This document shows, one piece after another, positions 41,664 through 46,460 of a stretch of 46,460 bases of DNA. The notes below the pieces were generated by a model. It was not told where the DNA came from. It was given only the letters and a program-made list of their open reading frames with translations, and did not search any database. A program made the position numbers and the translations under genes. The stretch comes from an uncultured Stomatobaculum sp. GTDB lineage: Bacteria; Bacillota; Clostridia; Lachnospirales; Lachnospiraceae. Location: NCBI RefSeq assembly GCF_937924975.1, contig NZ_CALEYG010000005.1:1-46460 (forward strand). The letters run 5' to 3'. The number at the start of each line of letters is the position of its first letter. Position 1 is the stretch's first letter.

Positions 41664-42554
41664 ATGAAAAAACTTGTGACATGGACCCTTGCGCTGAGCC
41701 TTGCGCTTCCGCTCGTTGCCTGCGGTGGCGGCAAAAAGGCGGAGACAAAGAGCGAGACCGTAGCGGCAAGCGAGGCGAGCGGCGAGGCAGAGAAGCCCTT
41801 TACTATCCAGCCCTTTCAGGCCGTCGACAAGCAAGATTACGGCATCCGCGTCGACGGGTATATGACGGATGAGATTGGCAATGGATTTATTTCCTTCAGG
41901 TTGCAGAACAAAAGCGAGACGATATCGAATCGCTTCCTCTTGGATTCCTTCACCGGAGACGGCATCCGCCTCTACGGCCCTATCAATCAGGTCGTGGAGC
42001 CGGGGAAGGAGGTTCCGGTGCAGCTCCCGATCCGGACGAACCCGAACTATAAGCTCCAGGATTTCGGTGACCTCGAGTTCCGCTTCCTAGTTCAGGATTC
42101 GAAACTCTCGGTCTATACGCCGGAAAAGGATGAGGTGTTCCACATCTACCCGAACGGAGAAAACAGCAAGGTTCACTATACTTGGAAGGAAAAGGAGGGC
42201 GATAAGCTCCTCGATGAGAACGCGTATTTCAAGGCGACGAACACCGGTGTCACGAAGGACAAGTACGGCAATTATGTCCTGAACCTCTATCTCGAGAACC
42301 GTTCCGATAAGCTGATTACCCTGTATATCCAGGGCGGCGCAGTCAACGGCATCCCGATTGAAATGAATAACTTCTATGTTGTGGGAGCGGGACAGGCCGC
42401 GTTTATCCCGATTTTCTGGGATCATTCCTATGTTGAGGACACGAAGGTCGAGGCGATTCAGAATCTGAGCTTCAACCTCTTTGTGGATGAGGGGAATACC
42501 TTCGTGATGTCGGAGCACCCGGCGCTCGAAAAAACCTATACCGTGGAACCGTAA
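41664..42554 (+). CDS. tandem-array lipoprotein 1
   Basis: First of four paralogous lipoproteins, 296 residues. The signal peptide ends with a good lipobox, LVAC (C20), followed by a short Gly/Lys/Glu/Ala linker. The mature part has two beta-rich halves: the first has FQAVDKQDYGIRVDGY, FRLQNKSETISNRF and VVEPGKEVPV; the second has YVLNLYLENRSDKL, GGAVNGIPIEM and VGAGQAAFIPI. VFHIYPNGENSK joins them, and the protein ends in KTYTVEP. Family and function are unknown to me; the halves recall Ig-like exported domains such as DUF4352. The ATG follows AGGAGGAAG. It lies 45 bases after sdaAA and ends in a terminator. Confidence 0.85.
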   Translation: MKKLVTWTLALSLALPLVACGGGKKAETKSETVAASEASGEAEKPFTIQPFQAVDKQDYGIRVDGYMTDEIGNGFISFRLQNKSETISNRFLLDSFTGDGIRLYGPINQVVEPGKEVPVQLPIRTNPNYKLQDFGDLEFRFLVQDSKLSVYTPEKDEVFHIYPNGENSKVHYTWKEKEGDKLLDENAYFKATNTGVTKDKYGNYVLNLYLENRSDKLITLYIQGGAVNGIPIEMNNFYVVGAGQAAFIPIFWDHSYVEDTKVEAIQNLSFNLFVDEGNTFVMSEHPALEKTYTVEP

Positions 42555-42559
42555 ACCGT

Positions 42560-42587
42560 AAGGCAGTCCCGAGGGGCTGCCTTTTTG
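42560..42587 (+). terminator. terminator after lipoprotein 1
   Basis: AAGGCAGTCC pairs with GGGCTGCCTT around a small loop, with one wobble, followed by TTTTT. Confidence 0.9.
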
Positions 42588-42650
42588 TATCGGGCGACAG
42601 GCAAAGGCTTTGTCACAGGCGGACGGAAGATTAGATGAAGGGGGGCTGTA

Positions 42651-42679
42651 TTGTAAAGTCAGCCCCTGCGTGCTATGCT
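42651..42679 (+). promoter_or_regulatory. promoter of lipoprotein 2
   Basis: TTGTAA (42651-42656), 17-base spacer, then TATGCT (42674-42679) preceded by TGC. The -10 with its following TTTT closely resembles the lipoprotein 3 promoter. Confidence 0.78.
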
Positions 42680-42723
42680 TTTCGGTAAAGAGACAGGTAT
42701 CGCAAAACGGAGGAGACAGAGGA

Positions 42724-43620
42724 ATGAAGAAAAGCACAGCACTTGCACTGGCATGCATCGCAGCACTTTCCTTGGCGGCTTGCGGCGGTAAGAAAGCGGA
42801 TTCAAAGAGCGCAGAGACCACTGCGCTTACAGAGAGCGGGGCTGAGAGCGAGAAGCAGGAAAAAGGGGAGAAACCTGCGTTTCAGATTGCCCCGTTTCAG
42901 GCAGTGGACAAGGAAGACTACGGCGTAAAAATCGACAACTACGGAAAGCTCGGAGAGGATCAGGAATATCTGCAGCTCACGCTGCAGAATAAGAGTGCGG
43001 ACAAGAGCTATGTCTTTGTGCTAAAGAATCTGGAGGGCGACGGCATTGTGCTCAGTACGAGCGGAATCAGCGAGACCGTAGAGCCCGGACAGGAAAAGCA
43101 GGTCAATCTGATGTTCCAAAAGAACAGCAGCTATAGCTTGCAGAGTTTCGGTGATTTGACCTTCCGCTTTGCGATTCGGGACAGCAATGCGCAGAATCAG
43201 AAGGGGGAGACGGATGTGTTTCACATTTACCCCTACGGCGAAAACACGGAAGTGAAGTATGTCTTTGCGCCGAATGACAGCTACAAGCAGCTCGATGACA
43301 ATGAGATTTTTGAAGTTGTGGTAACAGAGTGCAAGCAGGACCAATTCGGAGATGAGAATGTGTTTTTCTATCTCCGGAATAAGACAAACAAGCGGCTCTA
43401 TATCAACAGCGATAAGGGGAGTGTGAACGGAGAGACGCGCAGCACAACGCGCTACTTTGATGTAGGTCCGGGGCAGTCCCTGCTCGGGTTTATCACCTAT
43501 CAGGACCTAACAATCCCGGAGGCGGAGATTAAGGAGCTTCAGTTCAATCTGCGGGCGCAGGATGTCGACAATCTTGCGGGCGGACCGCTTCTGGATAAGA
43601 CCTATACCGTCACGCCGTAA
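42724..43620 (+). CDS. tandem-array lipoprotein 2
   Basis: Second paralogue, 298 residues, closest to number 1. The lipobox is LAAC (C20). The first module has FQAVDKEDYGVKIDNY, LTLQNKSADKSY, TVEPGQEKQVN and SFGDLTFRFAIRD; the second has FFYLRNKTNKRLY, SVNGETRSTTRY, VGPGQSLLG and EIKELQFNLRAQD. These line up position by position and are strong evidence for an internal duplication. FHIYPYGENTE lies between them and the C-terminus is KTYTVTP. Function unknown. The ATG at 42724 has GAGGA just upstream and GGAGGAG further up. It forms its own unit, with promoter before it and terminator after it. Confidence 0.86.
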   Translation: MKKSTALALACIAALSLAACGGKKADSKSAETTALTESGAESEKQEKGEKPAFQIAPFQAVDKEDYGVKIDNYGKLGEDQEYLQLTLQNKSADKSYVFVLKNLEGDGIVLSTSGISETVEPGQEKQVNLMFQKNSSYSLQSFGDLTFRFAIRDSNAQNQKGETDVFHIYPYGENTEVKYVFAPNDSYKQLDDNEIFEVVVTECKQDQFGDENVFFYLRNKTNKRLYINSDKGSVNGETRSTTRYFDVGPGQSLLGFITYQDLTIPEAEIKELQFNLRAQDVDNLAGGPLLDKTYTVTP

Positions 43621-43638
43621 ACAGGAAAGCGGCAAAAG

Positions 43639-43666
43639 AGCAGCCGGAGGATGGCTGCTTTTTTTG
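43639..43666 (+). terminator. terminator after lipoprotein 2
   Basis: AGCAGCC (43639-43645) pairs with GGCTGCT (43653-43659), loop GGAGGAT, followed by a run of seven T residues. Confidence 0.88.
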
Positions 43667-43708
43667 TTGGAAGAAATATCAAATTATAAAACTTAAGTAT
43701 ATAAATAC

Positions 43709-43738
43709 TTGTCTGAAATGTAGAGGACATGGTATGCT
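43709..43738 (+). promoter_or_regulatory. promoter of lipoproteins 3-4
   Basis: TTGTCT (43709-43714), 18-base spacer, TATGCT (43733-43738) preceded by TGG. It shares TGnTATGCTTTT with the lipoprotein 2 promoter. Confidence 0.75.
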
Positions 43739-43756
43739 TTTTTGGAAAAGTTGCGT

Positions 43757-43790
43757 GCACAGCCGGAACCTGTGCCGCGGCAGCGGCACA
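43757..43790 (+). promoter_or_regulatory. two mutually exclusive hairpins in the leader of lipoprotein 3
   Basis: GCACAG (43757-43762) can pair with CTGTGC (43770-43775), while TGTGCCGC (43771-43778) can pair with GCGGCACA (43783-43790). The two share TGTGC, so only one can form. They lie between the transcription start and the ribosome-binding site at about 43806-43812. A regulatory role is only a possibility. Confidence 0.4.
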
Positions 43791-43817
43791 CGGAAAGGGA
43801 CAACAGGAGGAAGGCAG

Positions 43818-44666
43818 ATGAAAAGACACCGGAGCGCGGCAATCCTGCTCGCACTGGCACTCTCCGTGAGCGCCTGCGGACAAAAGGCAGAGAAGCGGGC
43901 GGAGACAGCGGAAACCACGGCCTTAGCGCCTTTCACCGCGGCGGATCGGGAGATGTATTCGATTGCTGTGGATGGCATACAGGCCGAAGAGGACGGGGCG
44001 TATGCGGTTCTCGTGACCTTAAAGAATAAGACAGCGGATAAGACCCTCAAGTTTTCGCTTGAGCACGCAAGCGGTGACAAGCTCGTGCTGGACAGCTATC
44101 TCGGCGCAGAGCTTGCGCCCGGCAAGACCGTCAAAGAGAACATTGCGTTTCGCAAATCGCCGTATTACGCATTCTCGGATTTCAGCGACATCCGGCTCGA
44201 TTTTGAGGTGGAGGACGAGGCAGATCCGCTTGCCCGCCGCAATCAGCCGGACGAAGTGCACATCTACCCCCACGGCGGGAACAGCGGTGCCCGCTTTGAA
44301 CGGCAGGTGAAAAAGCACGATAAGGTGATTGCGGAAGATGATACGTTCAAGGTGGTCTTCCTTGGCGGCGAATTCAACGACAGAAAAAACTATCTGATGC
44401 ACTTTTATCTCGAGAATAACGGCGAGAAAGAGATGCGCTTTGCAATCGACTATCCGTCGCTGAACGGCAAAATGATTGCGAATGTCATGACCGCGTATCT
44501 GGAGCCCGGCGAGCGGCGCTTCGACACGTTGCGCTTCAGCAAATCGAAGATCGAGGAGAATCAGATTACGGCGGTGCACGACGCAGAGTTTTCGCTCAAG
44601 GTGACGGACGGAAAAAACATTTCGAGTGCGCTGCTCTTTGATGACACCATTCGTTTGAAGCCCTGA
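43818..44666 (+). CDS. tandem-array lipoprotein 3
   Basis: Third paralogue, 282 residues, closest to number 4. The lipobox is VSAC (C20), followed by a short linker. The first module includes MYSIAVDGIQAEEDGAYAV, LKNKTADKTLKF, LAPGKTVKENIAFRKSP and IRLDFEVEDEADPLARR; the link is VHIYPHGGNSG; the second module includes FKVVFLGGEF, HFYLENNGEKEMRF, SLNGKMIANVM and LEPGERRFDTLRF. It ends DDTIRLKP. Function unknown. The ATG at 43818 follows AGGAGGAAGG. The gap to lipoprotein 4 is 31 bases with no terminator, so the two share a transcript. Confidence 0.86.
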   Translation: MKRHRSAAILLALALSVSACGQKAEKRAETAETTALAPFTAADREMYSIAVDGIQAEEDGAYAVLVTLKNKTADKTLKFSLEHASGDKLVLDSYLGAELAPGKTVKENIAFRKSPYYAFSDFSDIRLDFEVEDEADPLARRNQPDEVHIYPHGGNSGARFERQVKKHDKVIAEDDTFKVVFLGGEFNDRKNYLMHFYLENNGEKEMRFAIDYPSLNGKMIANVMTAYLEPGERRFDTLRFSKSKIEENQITAVHDAEFSLKVTDGKNISSALLFDDTIRLKP

Positions 44667-44697
44667 ACAAGGCAACGAACCCGGCAGGAGGTACAGC

Positions 44698-45579
44698 ATG
44701 AGAAAAAAGTGGCTGACAGCGGCACTCGTTCTGGCGCTCGCGGTAACGCTCGGCGCCTGCGCGCGTAAGCAGAGCACAGCGCAAAAGAGCGGTGCGGACA
44801 GCGAAAAGCACGCGACAGCGCCGCAGACAGAGTCCTTTCTCGCAGTCGATCAGGAATGGTATGCGATCACCGTGGAGGGCATCGAGAAGGGAAAGCGCGG
44901 TCGGTATATTGTGAACCTAAGCCTTGAAAATAAGACAGACGATAAGGAGCTCTTATTCCGGATGCTAGCGGTGAGCGGCGACGACCTGCGCCTCGAGGCC
45001 TACTGCACGCCGAAAGTGAAGGCCGGAAAGACAGTCAAAGAGCAGGTGGTGTTCCGCGAGAACCCGAACTATGACATGTGGGACTTTCAGGACTTAAAGT
45101 TCACCTTTGATGTCGAGGACACGGCGGATATCGGCGCGCGCCGCGATACGCCGGATGTGTTTCACATCTACCCCTACGGCAAGGGGAGCGGCACGAGCTT
45201 CGTGCGTCGTGCCGGAGAAAATGAGCAGGTGCTCGAAGAAAATGAAAATTTCCGGGTGACCTTGTTGCATACAGGGTTTGAGGATGGCGCTTACTGCGCA
45301 AACCTGTACCTCGAAAACATCGGTGACAAGCCCTATTTCTTCGAGTTTGACCAGGTCTCCGCCGATGACTGCATGATGCATGAGAGTTTTGACGAAAATC
45401 TGGATGTCGGAGAAAAGGCCTTCCTGACCGTGAGCTGTGAGGAAGAAGAGCTCAAGAAGTATCAGCTTACGGAAGTGAAGAAGCTCGAATTCAGGCTACG
45501 AGCCGGGGAGGGGCGGTACTTCTTTGACGAACCGACATTTGAAAAGACCTTTACCGTGACGGCGGGGGAGGAAACATGA
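44698..45579 (+). CDS. tandem-array lipoprotein 4
   Basis: Fourth paralogue, 293 residues. The lipobox is LGAC (C21). The first module has WYAITVEGIEKGKRGRYIV, LENKTDDKELLFRM, GKTVKEQVVFRENPNY and FTFDVEDTADIGARR; VFHIYPYGKGSG links; the second has NFRVTLLHTGFEDGAY, NLYLENIGDKPYFF, NLDVGEKAFLTVS and KKLEFRLRAGEG. It ends KTFTVTAGEET, slightly longer than its sisters. It has three or more extra Cys residues in the mature part, unlike the others. The start follows AGGAGG. Its stop overlaps the ATG of the methyltransferase-like gene by four bases. Confidence 0.86.
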   Translation: MRKKWLTAALVLALAVTLGACARKQSTAQKSGADSEKHATAPQTESFLAVDQEWYAITVEGIEKGKRGRYIVNLSLENKTDDKELLFRMLAVSGDDLRLEAYCTPKVKAGKTVKEQVVFRENPNYDMWDFQDLKFTFDVEDTADIGARRDTPDVFHIYPYGKGSGTSFVRRAGENEQVLEENENFRVTLLHTGFEDGAYCANLYLENIGDKPYFFEFDQVSADDCMMHESFDENLDVGEKAFLTVSCEEEELKKYQLTEVKKLEFRLRAGEGRYFFDEPTFEKTFTVTAGEET

Positions 45580-46258
45580 AGTATACCGGTCAAAATGAGG
45601 CCAGCATCAACGCCTGGAAGGAAAAGTACGATTTACCCTGGATGAAGCCTTTCACTGAGGCAGAGTTTCGCGCGGCGGCGCGCGGAGAGGCCATGCTGAT
45701 GCTCACACCGAACCGGAAGGTGCCGTTTTCCTGGTATGAGGACTGCAAGGGAAAACAGGTACTCGGCCTTGCGGCGGGCGGCGGCCAGCAGATGGCTGCC
45801 TTGTCGGCCCTCGGCGCAGCCTGCACGCTGTTGGATTTTTCGGAAGAGCAACTGCGCGCAGACCGGCTTGTGAGCGAGCGGGAAGGATATTCCATCAAGC
45901 TCTGCAAGGGCGATATGACGGAGCGACTTCCGTTTGCGGATGAGAGCTTTGACATGGTAGTGAACCCGGTTTCCAACCACTATGTCGAAGAGGTGCTGCC
46001 GATATTCGCCGAGATATACCGCGTGCTGAAACCGGGCGGCGCCTTCCCTTTAATCCGCTGAAAGATGAGGCCCTCAGACAGGAACTGCTCGCAGAGGATA
46101 TGGCGCTGGTCTTTTCGCATACGCTGGAAGAACAGATCGGCGGACAGTTAAAAGCGGGTTTTCTTCTCAAAGACATATTGGAAGATACAAACGAAGCCGG
46201 GCCGTTTTTCGAGTACAACGTCCCGACCTTCATCTTGACCAGGGCGGTCAAGGCGTAA
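45576..46258 (+). pseudogene. class I SAM-dependent methyltransferase, broken by internal deletion and frameshift
   Basis: The first part (45576 to about 46043) reads as a class I methyltransferase: QVLGLAAGGGQQMAAL is the SAM-binding loop, ADESFDMVVNPVSNHYV and IYRVLKPGG follow. After KPGGA the frame soon hits a stop (46059-46061), but another frame continues from 46043 as LPFNPLKDEALRQELL, then FSHTLEEQIGGQLKAGF, NVPTFILTRAVKA, ending at 46256-46258. In intact relatives about 25-30 residues (LAGxDNGxxYLFD type) separate these parts, so a segment plus a frame-changing number of bases seems lost at about 46038-46045. The length estimate is from memory of the family. The start overlaps the lipoprotein 4 stop (ATGA), so it was coupled to it. 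A truncated 161-residue product could still be made. Confidence 0.8.
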
Positions 46259-46270
46259 GACAGACAGAGC

Positions 46271-46317
46271 ATCACCTCCCGTCACGGCATAGGGCAGCGC
46301 GGGAGGTGATTTTGTTT
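46271..46317 (+). terminator. terminator after the methyltransferase pseudogene
   Basis: ATCACCTCCCG (46271-46281) pairs perfectly with CGGGAGGTGAT (46300-46310), 18-base loop, followed by TTTGTTT. Confidence 0.88.
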
Positions 46318-46410
46318 GAGCAGACTTTTACGGCCACTGCGGAGTGACACGATTTCGGGCGCTGCGCCGACCGGAATGTCGGAAACGAACAAAGCTCCCG
46401 CCTTATGATA

Positions 46411-46460
46411 TGTACCCTCTTTACTGGACACGAAAGTGTCACGGTAAGGAGGGTTTTATC
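46411..46460 (+). mobile_element. possible left end of an IS3-family insertion sequence (cut by window end)
   Basis: From TGTACCCTCT at 46411 the sequence contains TGGACAC and a nested hairpin: CCCTCTTTAC (46415-46424) with GTAAGGAGGG (46444-46453), and GACAC (46427-46431) with GTGTC (46436-46440) around a GAAA loop. It ends AAGGAGGGTTTTATC, which looks like a ribosome-binding site just before a start codon beyond the window. This arrangement resembles the left ends of IS3/IS150-type elements. An alternative is a terminator hairpin followed by TTTT. Confidence 0.4.

Noticed and set aside
43639..43790. CRISPR-like or phage attachment repeats in the lipoprotein region
   Set aside because: The short repeats here are terminator and leader hairpins. 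No regularly spaced direct repeats or integrase gene were seen.

Overview
The window reads as chromosomal DNA of a fairly GC-rich anaerobic Firmicute, most likely a Lachnospiraceae member. The genus cannot be fixed from sequence alone. The evidence is the gene order FAD oxidoreductase-cmk-ispH-rpsA, T-box leaders before pheST and ileS, a class III fructose-bisphosphatase, a two-subunit iron-sulfur serine dehydratase, type 1B PyrD with PyrK, the secG-rnr-smpB order, strong AGGAGG ribosome-binding sites, and frequent TTG or GTG starts. Most of the window is housekeeping DNA. No tRNA, rRNA or CRISPR array was seen.

Layout. Positions 1-3889: a 5'-truncated flavoprotein, cmk, ispH and a four-domain S1 protein, closed by a strong terminator. 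3967-7116: an isolated CbiG fused to a degenerate CobU-like domain, then a secreted glycosidase-like DUF5722 protein behind a small palindrome. 7127-10934: promoter, T-box and pheST. 10935-12033: a long gene-poor stretch with inverted repeats and one small DUF4491 membrane protein. 12034-12813 (minus): a tandem-GNAT acetyltransferase. 13005-17966: pyrF-pyrK-pyrD-pyrE followed by three coupled genes (VanZ-like, a membrane protein, an unknown protein). 18036-21473: purE-purM-purN-purD. 21548-23434: fbp. 23439-26528 (minus): gpmA-pncB-nudC, linking NAD salvage and turnover to glycolysis. 26710-27714: asparaginase. 27735-33708: promoter, T-box, a long type-2-like ileS and glgP. 33781-36031 (minus): ahpC followed by a reductase that looks like AhpF with its domains in reversed order. 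36272-39249: secG-rnr-smpB.

39433-46258 is the most lineage-specific part. It holds a lipoprotein with a six-unit tandem repeat in its linker, the serine dehydratase genes sdaAB-sdaAA, and then four paralogous lipoproteins in a row. Each of the four seems to contain two copies of one beta-rich module. They fall into two pairs, (1,2) and (3,4), and are split into separate transcripts by internal promoters and terminators. The last lipoprotein is translationally coupled to a methyltransferase gene that appears broken by an internal deletion and frameshift. The window ends in what may be the left end of an IS3-type insertion sequence.

The best candidate for something undescribed is the lipoprotein array. 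The CbiG/CobU-like fusion and the reversed AhpF-like reductase come next. All calls come from reading the sequence; no database search was run.
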